A stretch of 7,909 nt of DNA from Deltaproteobacteria bacterium (GTDB taxonomy: Bacteria; Desulfobacterota; Desulfobulbia; Desulfobulbales; SURF-16): assembly GCA_029939635.1 (NCBI GenBank), contig JAOZSN010000135.1, forward strand, positions 1-7,909. The letters run 5' to 3'. The notes beneath the pieces were generated by a model that searched no databases, was not told where the DNA came from, and was given only the letters and a program-made list of their open reading frames with translations. Below, piece after piece: positions 1-5,707 of this stretch (positions are counted from its first letter, which is position 1; the number at the start of each line of letters is the position of its first letter). The translations under genes and the position numbers were made by a program.

Positions 1-65
1 GAGGCGGTAGAGGCAACGCCGACCACCAGGCCTAGGGCTGCAACAGTTGATAGTACTTTTTTCAT
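1..65 (-). CDS. N-terminus of an exported protein (partial, cut by window edge)
   Basis: Only about 21 codons are inside the window. They begin with MKKVLSTVAALG and continue as a small, Ala/Gly/Val-rich hydrophobic stretch, which is a typical Sec signal peptide (two lysines followed by a hydrophobic core). The start is supported by an AGGAG ribosome binding site 7-8 nt upstream (71-77 on the plus strand). The mature protein is not visible. Signal peptides of this type often precede abundant outer-membrane porins in Desulfobulbales, but that identity is a guess. It could be any periplasmic or outer-membrane protein. The gene has a long untranslated region upstream and is separated from dsrC by a strong terminator, so it is probably transcribed independently. 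Confidence 0.72.
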   Translation of the reverse strand, partial: MKKVLSTVAALGLVVGVASTA

Positions 66-114
66 GGTGAATCTCCTAAAAATTGTTTTGGATCGAGTTC
101 TCCTCAAACCCATT

Positions 115-132
115 GCCGAGATAATTCTCGGC
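115..132 (-). promoter_or_regulatory. Small hairpin in the 5' leader
   Basis: GCCGAG and CTCGGC form a perfect 6-bp GC-rich stem around an ATAATT loop, about 50 nt upstream of the start codon of the exported-protein gene. There is no U-run after it on the minus strand, so it is not a terminator. An mRNA-stabilising or translation-modulating hairpin is possible but unproven. Confidence 0.35.
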
Positions 133-207
133 CCCCGTACCGTGACCGTGTACACTTGGTGCTGCTTTGGTACAAAATTTTGGCCACCGATAAATAATCT
201 AGAGACT

Positions 208-235
208 AAAATAGCAACTTCAACTCCAGAGTCAA
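208..235 (-). promoter_or_regulatory. Candidate sigma70 promoter for the exported-protein gene (proximal)
   Basis: On the minus strand TTGACT (5/6 match to the -35 consensus, 230-235) and TATTTT (4/6 match to the -10, 208-213) are separated by 16 bp. This would give a leader of roughly 135 nt. It competes with the distal candidate at 344-372, and sequence alone does not decide between them. Confidence 0.3.
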
Positions 236-343
236 GTTTTTTTTACCCCATTTTTAGGCAATAGATCACGAAATCCTTTGTTTTGGGCAGCTTGCGTACA
301 ATTTTTTGTATTCCTTGTTAATCGCTTTCACTGCTATTTCCAC

Positions 344-372
344 TTTATACCTTTTGCTTGTGTTAGTGTCGT
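344..372 (-). promoter_or_regulatory. Candidate sigma70 promoter for the exported-protein gene (distal)
   Basis: ACGACA (4/6, 367-372) and TATAAA (5/6, 344-349) are spaced by 17 bp on the minus strand. An inverted repeat AGTATAC-N8-GTATACT lies just upstream at 376-397, where an activator would be expected to bind. If used, the leader would be about 270 nt. Confidence 0.28.
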
Positions 373-375
373 CGC

Positions 376-397
376 AGTATACTCCCTGTTGTATACT
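376..397. repeat. Inverted repeat AGTATAC-N8-GTATACT
   Basis: Perfect 7-bp arms are separated by 8 bp, giving a centre-to-centre spacing of 15 bp. This is compatible with a dimeric regulator contacting one face of the helix. It sits 3 bp beyond the distal -35 candidate at 367-372. No flanking T-run makes it a terminator. I do not recognise the regulator. Confidence 0.4.
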
Positions 398-486
398 TGT
401 TTTCTGTTTGTCTGGCCGTCGCCTTCTTGAGTAGCTGGCACTTCCCTCTTCTCATCCTTAGTAATACTGTACAACTCTGATCACAC

Positions 487-527
487 AAAAAAAAAGGAGT
501 TGGAACATAATAGTTCCAACTCCTTTT
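487..527 (-). terminator. Strong intrinsic terminator of dsrC
   Basis: A perfect 15-bp stem (492-506 paired with 513-527) encloses the 6-nt loop ATAATA. On the minus strand the stem runs directly into a T-tract, seen as nine A residues at 487-495 on the plus strand. It lies about 40 nt beyond the dsrC stop. The plus-strand side of the stem also ends in TTTT, so it could work in both directions, but no plus-strand gene needs it. This insulates dsrC from the downstream exported-protein gene. Confidence 0.93.
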
Positions 528-568
528 ATATAACAAACGACCTTGGCCGTTTGGATACTACAAGCTAC

Positions 569-889
569 TTATACACAGCCGGTAGGCTTGGGAAGGCCAG
601 CCATTTTACAGGCGCCTTTACCAGGACCGGAGGGGAACAGCTCATAGATGCGCTTCAGAGGAAAGCCAGTGGTTTTGGAGAGAATACGTACCATTGGAGC
701 GATACCATTCTTCTTGTAGTAATCTTGCAGGGCGTTAATTACTTTCCAGTGCTCGTCGCTCATGTCGGTGATGCCCTCTTCAGCTTTCACGTGATCAACC
801 CAAGCTTCGTTCCACTCTTCCATACCGTTGGTCAGGAAACCATCTTCGTCAATATCATACTTATTTCCATCAAATTCGATACTAGCCAT
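569..889 (-). CDS. dsrC: DsrC, dissimilatory sulfite reductase sulfur-carrier protein
   Basis: DsrC is the cytoplasmic substrate partner of the dissimilatory sulfite reductase DsrAB. Its two C-terminal cysteines hold sulfite-derived sulfur as a trisulfide, which the membrane complex DsrMKJOP then reduces. The 106-residue product has the family signature near its end: LQDYYKKNGIAPMVRILSK, ELFPSGPGKGACKMAG, then LPKPTGCV. CysB (Cys94) and CysA (Cys105, penultimate) are both present, which marks a true DsrC rather than TusE, which keeps only the last cysteine. I chose the ATG at 889 because GGAGG (898-902) lies 8 nt upstream. An ATG at 895 would add two residues but leave only 2 nt to the ribosome binding site. 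The gene is single, with its own promoter and terminator. It is common in sulfate reducers for dsrC to lie away from dsrAB. Confidence 0.97.
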   Translation of the reverse strand: MASIEFDGNKYDIDEDGFLTNGMEEWNEAWVDHVKAEEGITDMSDEHWKVINALQDYYKKNGIAPMVRILSKTTGFPLKRIYELFPSGPGKGACKMAGLPKPTGCV

Positions 890-897
890 GTACATAT

Positions 898-902
898 CCT
901 CC
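898..902 (-). promoter_or_regulatory. dsrC ribosome binding site (decides the start)
   Basis: GGAGG on the minus strand lies 8 nt from the ATG at 889 and only 2 nt from the ATG at 895. The spacing favours the inner start and the product beginning MASIEFDG. Confidence 0.85.
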
Positions 903-968
903 GTTAAAATTCAAAAAAGGGGTTTACGTTTATTTGTAAATATTATTCCACTCAATAAAAGATGATCC

Positions 969-997
969 TAATTACAGTATCTACCGCCCTTTGTCAA
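969..997 (-). promoter_or_regulatory. dsrC promoter
   Basis: A perfect -35 hexamer TTGACA (992-997, minus strand) is followed either by TGTAAT (971-976, 5/6, 15-bp spacer) or by TAATTA (969-974, 17-bp spacer). Transcription would start about 70 nt upstream of the dsrC start codon. A strong constitutive sigma70-type promoter suits the high abundance known for DsrC in sulfate reducers. The rest of the 890-1131 gap holds no gene and no clear terminator for the upstream gene. Confidence 0.6.
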
Positions 998-1131
998 TCC
1001 CTCATGGCCCTTTTTTTCCCAAAAATGAATTACGCCTCAGTAGTAAATTTTGTCACTTAAGGGGTTTCTGTGAGGTAGATATCCGTCAGTTCCCCTCTAT
1101 TCCTACATTCTTCTAGTTTGTTTTACCGGAG

Positions 1132-1809
1132 CTATTCATCAATAAGTTCGTTAAAAAAGATAATTGACGGGTAGTGGCTCGAATGACTTACCGGTTTTGT
1201 ACTGCTTGACTTGCTGACAAATACTAGATTTTTTATGCCAAATTTATCTGCACTCACCAGGACATTTTCATTATCGTCAGCCAACAGACAGCGCTGCTTA
1301 TCAAAATCAATTTTATCTGCCAGTTTAGACCAGAAACCATTTTCCTCCTTGGCCATGCCAAGCTCGTCGGCGCAGATGATGGCTGAAAATTCTGCTGCTA
1401 GACCGGTTTTATCCATTTTAATTTCCAGAGTCTTGGGATGGGCATTGGTCACCAGGTATATTTTTTTTCCCATTGAGCGACAAAACTCCAAAAACTCAAG
1501 GACATAAGGGTGTACCTGGATCAAATGATTAAGCTGTGTCTTCATGGTTTCCAGATCAAGACCTAGTTTTTCAGACCAGAAGTTTAGGTCGGTCCAGGAT
1601 AATGTTCCTTCTTCGGCTTTATAGAGTGCTAATAATTTATCTTCAGCATCTAAAATAGATATTTTATTGGCCTTGGCATACACCTCTGGGACATGCGTTT
1701 CCCAAAAATAATCATCGAAATGCTTATCTAGCAGGGTTCCATCCATATCCAGCAGAACAGTATCTATCTTCTGCCAGTTCAATTGTGGCTCAATTTTAGT
1801 TCCTATCAT
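1132..1809 (-). CDS. yrfG: HAD-superfamily hydrolase, YrfG-like GMP/IMP nucleotidase
   Basis: The 225-residue product has all four HAD motifs: motif I DMDGT (21-25, nucleophile Asp21 and acid/base Asp23), motif II LVTNAHP (Thr121), motif III Lys154 and motif IV DD (178-179). A helical cap lies between motifs I and II. Beyond the motifs it resembles E. coli YrfG across its length, for example VLLDMDGTLLD, an FD-YFW cap start and TNAHP. YrfG is a 5'-nucleotidase acting on GMP and IMP, and that substrate is inferred from similarity. It is a soluble cytoplasmic enzyme of normal family length. The ATG at 1809 has only a weak AAGAAA-type ribosome binding site. It follows the YkgJ gene by 83 bp, probably in the same transcript. 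I see no clear terminator after the stop. Confidence 0.87.
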   Translation of the reverse strand: MIGTKIEPQLNWQKIDTVLLDMDGTLLDKHFDDYFWETHVPEVYAKANKISILDAEDKLLALYKAEEGTLSWTDLNFWSEKLGLDLETMKTQLNHLIQVHPYVLEFLEFCRSMGKKIYLVTNAHPKTLEIKMDKTGLAAEFSAIICADELGMAKEENGFWSKLADKIDFDKQRCLLADDNENVLVSADKFGIKNLVFVSKSSSTKPVSHSSHYPSIIFFNELIDE

Positions 1810-1860
1810 TTTGTTTTCTTAATGTTTGTTGTTGAATGGAAAGGTTGATATTTTAAAATT

Positions 1861-1883
1861 CTGCCCCCTGCCCCCTGCCCCCC
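1861..1883. repeat. GC-rich heptamer tandem repeat, CTGCCCC x3 plus CC
   Basis: Three head-to-tail copies of CTGCCCC at 1861-1867, 1868-1874 and 1875-1881, followed by CC, lie in the 83-bp gap between the YkgJ stop (1893) and the HAD start (1809). On the transcribed strand this reads as three G-runs of 6, 5 and 5 separated by CA, one run short of a canonical four-run G-quadruplex. The palindrome ATTTTAAAAT (1850-1859) directly abuts it. The repeat contrasts sharply with the AT-rich surroundings and is noncoding. Confidence 0.9.
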
Positions 1884-1892
1884 GTAGTCAGT

Positions 1893-2615
1893 CTATTTGC
1901 CGTTAAGTATATCTTCAATGAGTCTGTCATCAATCTTTCCCTGAAAGATTGAATCGAGCAATTCTTGAACCTTGCTCTTGTCATCATCTGGTATGAGGAA
2001 TCCTGGCAGAGGTTGAGCTGGCAACAAGCGTGCCCTGGCATAGTCCATAATTTTTGGGTTCGCGAGAGCGTCAGCCATTTTTTTATTATCAACCTGATCA
2101 CCCAGGGCCAGCAGGACATCAAGCATATTTCCCCAATATTCTCGCTGTCCCAGGTGTTCGATAATCTGCATGACGGCAGTTGCGCCCGAGATTATGTGAC
2201 CTGGCAGTAGTGAATTACCATCCTTTTCACATTTTTCTGTGGAGGCAAAGCAGCGGCAGGCAAATGGTCTGACCGGATATATCGAGCAGGCATTATCTTT
2301 CAGGAATGGGCATGGGGCAAGATTATCTTCTTCCTGCTCGGCAATCTCAGTGTTGTCGATACATGCCTTGGCATACTGGTTTGTTGTCAAGGCAGGCTTT
2401 ATGGCTGCCCGTTCTATTTCAAGCTTACTTGCTAACCAGCCTCCCAGATCTTGTTCATTGATAAAATGATATATTATCTCCCCTTCAACCGCTGTAATAT
2501 CCACGCCTTGGGTACAACATGCCGCACAGCCCTTGCTGCACGCATCTTCAACATCATTCCATGCCTCATAGGCATTATATATTGCCAGTAATACTCGTTC
2601 TTTAGTTGTCAGCAT
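1893..2615 (-). CDS. YkgJ-family cysteine-cluster protein
   Basis: The 240-residue protein carries the YkgJ (putative zinc or iron-sulfur binding) cysteine pattern. A first cluster has Cys26, Cys30, Cys33 and Cys34 (CSKGCAACC). A second cluster has Cys102, Cys110, Cys120, Cys122 and Cys129 (CPFLKDNACSIYPVRPFACRC plus a later Cys). The family is widespread and its biochemical role is not established, so I assign none. The C-terminal ~110 residues are helical-looking and lack cysteines, longer than the minimal YkgJ domain. No signal peptide or membrane segment is visible, so it is probably cytoplasmic. The ATG at 2615 follows a purine-rich AAGAGAAGG and overlaps the end of the YkvA-like gene by 14 nt, which suggests translational coupling. 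The stop is at 1893-1895. Confidence 0.85.
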   Translation of the reverse strand: MLTTKERVLLAIYNAYEAWNDVEDACSKGCAACCTQGVDITAVEGEIIYHFINEQDLGGWLASKLEIERAAIKPALTTNQYAKACIDNTEIAEQEEDNLAPCPFLKDNACSIYPVRPFACRCFASTEKCEKDGNSLLPGHIISGATAVMQIIEHLGQREYWGNMLDVLLALGDQVDNKKMADALANPKIMDYARARLLPAQPLPGFLIPDDDKSKVQELLDSIFQGKIDDRLIEDILNGK

Positions 2616-2874
2616 CGTCCTTCTCTTGATGAATTTTATTCCATAATTGGCGGATAAGATCTTCAGGCGTAAATTTTAAAGCCATAAAGAACATGACTAC
2701 GCCTAGTATAACGTCATCTATCCATCCTGCCAGGAGAATATAGTCTGGTAAGATATCGGTTGGTAAAATAATATAAAAAAGCCCGAGGATGAGCATGATC
2801 TTCACAGACCACGTCGCCTCCTTGTGGGTCATTATGGCCCAGAGCAGTTGTATGCGTTTAAATATTGCCTGCAT
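2602..2874 (-). CDS. YkvA/DUF1232 small membrane protein
   Basis: The 90-residue product (from the ATG) has the DUF1232 core: PTDILPD (38-44) followed by a GWIDD segment (50-54), with the conserved Pro-Asp and Asp-Asp pairs in place. Hydrophobic stretches at about 24-41 and 46-66 suggest two membrane segments, with the polar motif at the turn and a charged C-terminal tail. The function of the family is unknown. A TTG at 2880 in the same frame would add two residues. I prefer the ATG at 2874, although neither has a good ribosome binding site. The gene begins the apparent three-gene group with the YkgJ and HAD genes and overlaps the YkgJ start by 14 nt. Confidence 0.85.
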   Translation of the reverse strand: MQAIFKRIQLLWAIMTHKEATWSVKIMLILGLFYIILPTDILPDYILLAGWIDDVILGVVMFFMALKFTPEDLIRQLWNKIHQEKDDADN

Positions 2875-2896
2875 TATCAAATGGTGTCAGAATGAT

Positions 2897-2925
2897 TTAA
2901 TATCCCTGAAGAAGGTATTGCTCAA
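2897..2925 (-). promoter_or_regulatory. Candidate promoter for the ykvA-ykgJ-HAD group
   Basis: On the minus strand TTGAGC (4/6, 2920-2925) and TATTAA (4/6, 2897-2902) are 17 bp apart, about 23 bp upstream of the YkvA start. The match is modest. The pyrD stop is only 110 bp upstream of the YkvA start, and I see no U-run terminator between them, so read-through from pyrD is also possible. Confidence 0.3.
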
Positions 2926-2984
2926 TACTCGATTGTCATAAAAACACTAATAACCGTTCAACCAGTTTGCCTCTTGTAGTACGA

Positions 2985-3899
2985 TTAGGTGATGATTGAT
3001 CCTGCCAGTTGTTTTACGGATGTAAGACCTTTATTCTGTAAATAATTTTCTAAGCCCCTTACCAGTTCGCCACTCAAGGCCGGGTTAACAAAATTCGCTG
3101 TGCCAATTTGAATGGCAGTGGCACCAGCTATGATAAACTCCAGGACGTCTTCCAGGCTACTGATACCACCAATGCCAATTATTGGCAGATTTGTGGCGCT
3201 GGCAACTTGGTAGACCATACGTAGGGCCAATGGTTTGATAGCCGGGCCTGACAAACCACCAACAATATTTGCCAGTTTTGGGCGCCTGGTTTCAATGTCA
3301 ATGGCCATACCAAGTAAGGTGTTGATGAGGCTTATGGCTGTCGCACCTTCCCCCTCAACGGCTTTGGCTATTTCGACTATATCTGTGACATTTGGTGATA
3401 ATTTGATGATAATTGGCTTGCCAGTTTTGCGGCGAACCGCATCTGTCACCTTGGCAGCCATGTCTGCATTTGTTCCAAATGCAACGCCCCCTTTTTTAAC
3501 ATTAGGGCAGGAGATGTTTACCTCGATGGCCTTTACTACATCCTCATTGTCTAAAGCTGCTGTTATCTCCTCATACTCCTCAATGGAATCACCTAATATA
3601 TTGACAACCACATCTGCCTTGGTCTTGGCAAGCATGGGTATTTTTTGGTCAATAAATGCAGCAAGGCCAACATTTTCTAGACCAATTGCATTGAGCATAC
3701 CGCAGGCAGTCTCAACCACCCGTGGTGGCGGGTTGCCATCTCTAGGCTGTAAGGAGATACCTTTGACCACAATGCCACCAAGTTCGGATAATTTGACAAA
3801 GGGAGAAAATTCCTCGCCATAACCAAAGGTCCCCGATGCTGTCATGATCGGGTTTTTAAGTTGCCAATCACCTATTGCGACTGTCAGATTTATAGCCAT
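2985..3899 (-). CDS. pyrD: Dihydroorotate dehydrogenase B (NAD+), catalytic subunit
   Basis: It oxidises dihydroorotate to orotate in de novo pyrimidine synthesis, with FMN as cofactor. The 304-residue TIM-barrel protein is a class 1B enzyme, with the catalytic cysteine in NISCPN (Cys131), as in the L. lactis PyrDB type. Class 2 enzymes use serine there. Other visible elements are the N-terminal NPIMTASGTFGYGEE, KGISL (46-50), the Asn of NISCPN, Lys166 in IIIKLSPN, GGLSGPAIKP (214-223), GIGGI (242-246) and GTANF (266-270), which together form the FMN phosphate and substrate sites. It lacks the N-terminal membrane helix of the quinone-linked class 2. The ATG at 3899 lies inside the last codons of pyrK (10-nt overlap) and has only a weak ribosome binding site, so it is likely translated by coupling. 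Confidence 0.97.
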   Translation of the reverse strand: MAINLTVAIGDWQLKNPIMTASGTFGYGEEFSPFVKLSELGGIVVKGISLQPRDGNPPPRVVETACGMLNAIGLENVGLAAFIDQKIPMLAKTKADVVVNILGDSIEEYEEITAALDNEDVVKAIEVNISCPNVKKGGVAFGTNADMAAKVTDAVRRKTGKPIIIKLSPNVTDIVEIAKAVEGEGATAISLINTLLGMAIDIETRRPKLANIVGGLSGPAIKPLALRMVYQVASATNLPIIGIGGISSLEDVLEFIIAGATAIQIGTANFVNPALSGELVRGLENYLQNKGLTSVKQLAGSIIT

Positions 3900-4678
3900 A
3901 GTAAACTCGCGTTAAATACTGGCCCATCTTTGCAGACGTGCACATATTTTTTTTCATTGGGACGTAATTCAGCTTTCTCCACCGCACAACCAAGACAGGC
4001 ACCCATACCACAGGCCATGTGACTTTCCAGTGAAACTTGGCACAACCACGATTTCTTGCGGCAGATTTCTGCCACAACCTTCATCATTGGCAATGGACCG
4101 CACGTATAGACGTGCATGTCCTTTCTGTCTATGTTTTCCAAGAGCTCACTGACAAAACCGTGTAGCCCAGCAGATCCATCATCTGTTGCGACTTGCAAGT
4201 TGCCCAATGGAGCAAATTCTTCCTGCGCCAACAGTTCTTGTTTATTGCGGCCGCCAAGCAAAATAGTCACTCCAGCATTTGGTTGGCTTTTCCTGATATG
4301 ATTGGCTAAGAAAAGCATGGGTGCAATTCCTAGTCCGCCACCCACCAGGCAATGGTGAGTGGCTTCTAAGGCGGGTTGAAATCCGTTGCCTAGTGGCCCA
4401 AGTAGCGATACCTGTTGTGGCGCTCCCATTTGAGCCATGGCTGTGGTCCCTTTTCCCACTACCTTATATAAAAGGGTGATACTATTGTCTGTACACTGGT
4501 GAATTGAAAATGGCCGACGTAAAAGGGGATCTAGGCCGCTGAGTCCAAGCATGACAAATTGACCTGGTTGGGCAACGCCACTTATACCTGGAGCGTGCAA
4601 CTCCATGCGATGGATCTCAGGGGCAATCATCTCATTGGCTAAGAGTGTTGCCTGCTCTATTACCTGTGGTAAGTTCAT
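3890..4678 (-). CDS. pyrK: Dihydroorotate dehydrogenase B, electron-transfer subunit (FAD/2Fe-2S)
   Basis: PyrK passes electrons from the FMN of PyrD through a 2Fe-2S cluster and FAD to NAD+, in a PyrD2PyrK2 complex. The 262-residue protein shows a ferredoxin-reductase fold. It has an FAD-binding beta barrel with RRPFSI (54-59), a nucleotide-binding stretch GGGLGIAP (113-120) and the TCGP motif (192-195). The C-terminal 2Fe-2S ligands are Cys223, Cys228, Cys231 and Cys249 (ACGMGACLGC, then HVCKDGPVF). All four cysteines are present. The ATG at 4678 has a weak GGTG ribosome binding site about 8 nt upstream. It precedes and overlaps pyrD by 10 nt, the usual pyrK-pyrD pairing. The 130 bp between parB and pyrK hold no convincing promoter or terminator, so the pair may be separately transcribed or may be read from parAB. 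Confidence 0.96.
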   Translation of the reverse strand: MNLPQVIEQATLLANEMIAPEIHRMELHAPGISGVAQPGQFVMLGLSGLDPLLRRPFSIHQCTDNSITLLYKVVGKGTTAMAQMGAPQQVSLLGPLGNGFQPALEATHHCLVGGGLGIAPMLFLANHIRKSQPNAGVTILLGGRNKQELLAQEEFAPLGNLQVATDDGSAGLHGFVSELLENIDRKDMHVYTCGPLPMMKVVAEICRKKSWLCQVSLESHMACGMGACLGCAVEKAELRPNEKKYVHVCKDGPVFNASLLWL

Positions 4679-4690
4679 TGTTAATGCACC

Positions 4691-4747
4691 AAATCAGCAT
4701 TTTGTATTGAAAAATCAAGTTTTTTGTTCTTTCTATGTGGCTGATTT
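4691..4747. repeat. Spaced inverted repeat in the pyrK leader
   Basis: AAATCAGC (4691-4698) and GCTGATTT (4740-4747) are perfect 8-bp complements 41 bp apart, within the 130-bp gap upstream of pyrK. The interval is T/A-rich. On the transcript the arms could form the base of a leader stem just upstream of the ribosome binding site. Chance occurrence in a gap of this size is not negligible. Confidence 0.3.
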
Positions 4748-4808
4748 ATCATTATTATTTGTCGTTTGTGACGGGGTTGGCTAGTACTGGTAAGGGAATA
4801 ATGACACA

Positions 4809-5705
4809 TTATTCACCAGCTATTTGACTGATGAGATTATGGATACGTTCCAGATCATCCAGTGAGTAATATTCGATCTCGATTTTGCCACGGTCACCAC
4901 TCTGGACGATTTTTGATTTTGTGCCAAGATGACGGATAAGATCATTCGTCAAGGTTTTGCAGTATGAAGTCGGGATAGGTTTCTTGTTAATTGCAGCAGC
5001 CCTTGCCCGGCCAGGTCCTTTTCTTCTGGTCTCTTTGACTAATGCCTCAGCCTTGCGTACCGTTAATCCCTGCTTAATTATTTTATCGCGAACCTCTTTT
5101 ATCTGCTCCACATCTGCCAGGGACAGGAGTACCCGGGCATGGCCCATACTGAGTCGACCAGTAGCAATATCCTCTTTGGCAAAATCAGGAAGGTTAAGTA
5201 ATCGTAAGGTGTTGGCAACCGTTGATCTCTCTTTTCCTACCTGCCGCGCTACCTCTTCCTGGGTAAGCTCAAATTCCTTGGTGAGTTGCTGATATGCCAA
5301 GGCCTCTTCCAGTGGGTTAAGGTTTTCCCGCTGGATATTCTCGATAAGGGCAAGTTCCAGGCGATTCTGATTATCACTGATGTCCTTTACTATAACAGGC
5401 ACTTCAGTCATTCCGGCATTTTTACTTGCCCTGAGTCGCCGTTCACCAGCTATAAGGATATACTCATCTTCCCCATACGCTGTATCGTCTCGGGTGACAA
5501 CCAACGGCTGGAGTATCCCCTTTTCTTTGATTGATGAGGTTAATTCGCTTAAGGCTGCCTCATCCATTTCCTTTCTTGGTTGATACGGATTAGGTTTGAT
5601 GGCTGCAATATCACATAGGATATACTCGCCATCGGCCTTGTTCTCGTCATCTAGGTCTTCAGGGAGAAGTGAGCCTAACCCCCTGCCAAGTCTGTCGTCG
5701 CTCAT
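4809..5705 (-). CDS. parB: Chromosome-partitioning protein ParB (CTP-dependent parS clamp)
   Basis: ParB binds parS, loads as a CTP-dependent sliding clamp and stimulates the ParA ATPase during origin segregation. The 298-residue protein has the full family layout. The N-terminal ParA-stimulating tail contains LGRGLGSLLP (6-15), followed by NPYQPR (39-44). The CTP-binding GERRLRA box (87-93) and ENIQRENLNP (122-131) come next. The parS-reading helix-turn-helix spans about 147-172 (LTQEEVARQVGKERSTVANT), and a basic linker leads to a C-terminal dimerisation domain (about 245-298). The ATG at 5705 has AAGGA (5713-5717) 7 nt upstream, inside the end of parA. Only 2 nt separate the parA stop from this start, so the two are coupled. 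Its length is typical of chromosomal ParB/Spo0J. Confidence 0.97.
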   Translation of the reverse strand: MSDDRLGRGLGSLLPEDLDDENKADGEYILCDIAAIKPNPYQPRKEMDEAALSELTSSIKEKGILQPLVVTRDDTAYGEDEYILIAGERRLRASKNAGMTEVPVIVKDISDNQNRLELALIENIQRENLNPLEEALAYQQLTKEFELTQEEVARQVGKERSTVANTLRLLNLPDFAKEDIATGRLSMGHARVLLSLADVEQIKEVRDKIIKQGLTVRKAEALVKETRRKGPGRARAAAINKKPIPTSYCKTLTNDLIRHLGTKSKIVQSGDRGKIEIEYYSLDDLERIHNLISQIAGE

Positions 5706-5707
5706 GG

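Larger units (their letters stand above)
66..486. other. Long intergenic leader region upstream of the exported-protein gene
   Basis: I see no coding region on either strand in this ~420-bp gap. It is T-rich on the plus strand. It holds two weak sigma70-like promoter candidates pointing toward the exported-protein gene (208-235 and 344-372), a 7-bp inverted repeat (376-397), a 6-bp hairpin in the probable 5' untranslated region (115-132) and a short palindrome CAAAATTTTG at 173-182. A 66-codon plus-strand frame here lacks a credible ribosome binding site and resembles no family I recognise, so I treat it as spurious. The length suggests a regulated or structured leader, which is inference. 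Confidence 0.6.

Noticed and set aside
64..264. A 66-codon plus-strand frame at the start of the window
   Set aside because: It overlaps the divergent signal-peptide start, lacks a ribosome binding site and resembles no known family.
500..907. A 135-codon plus-strand frame antisense to dsrC
   Set aside because: It lies almost wholly opposite dsrC, begins inside the dsrC terminator stem, and has no plausible ribosome binding site or family resemblance. It reflects codon bias of dsrC.
1010..1017. T-run as part of an intrinsic terminator after the HAD gene
   Set aside because: There is no stem-loop before it in either direction, and it lies on the wrong strand to end the HAD transcript.
1853..2122. 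An alternative minus-strand frame running through the 3' end of ykgJ and into the heptamer repeat
   Set aside because: It overlaps ykgJ in another frame and ends in repeat-encoded Gly/Arg/Gln residues. The ykgJ frame is intact with a normal stop, so there is no sign of a frameshift.
2915..2928. GTATTGCTCAATAC as a terminator for pyrD
   Set aside because: The stem is only 5-6 bp with a very tight loop, AT-rich and without a following U-run. It more likely overlaps the candidate promoter.
3235..3822. A 195-codon plus-strand frame opposite pyrD
   Set aside because: It is fully antisense to a well-supported enzyme gene, and its product is low-complexity and Ser/Ala/Pro-rich, typical of a shadow frame.
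569..3899. A novel defence or mobile system between dsrC and pyrD
   Set aside because: All genes here belong to recognisable, widely distributed families, with no transposase, integrase, toxin-antitoxin or nuclease signatures and no repeats bounding the stretch.
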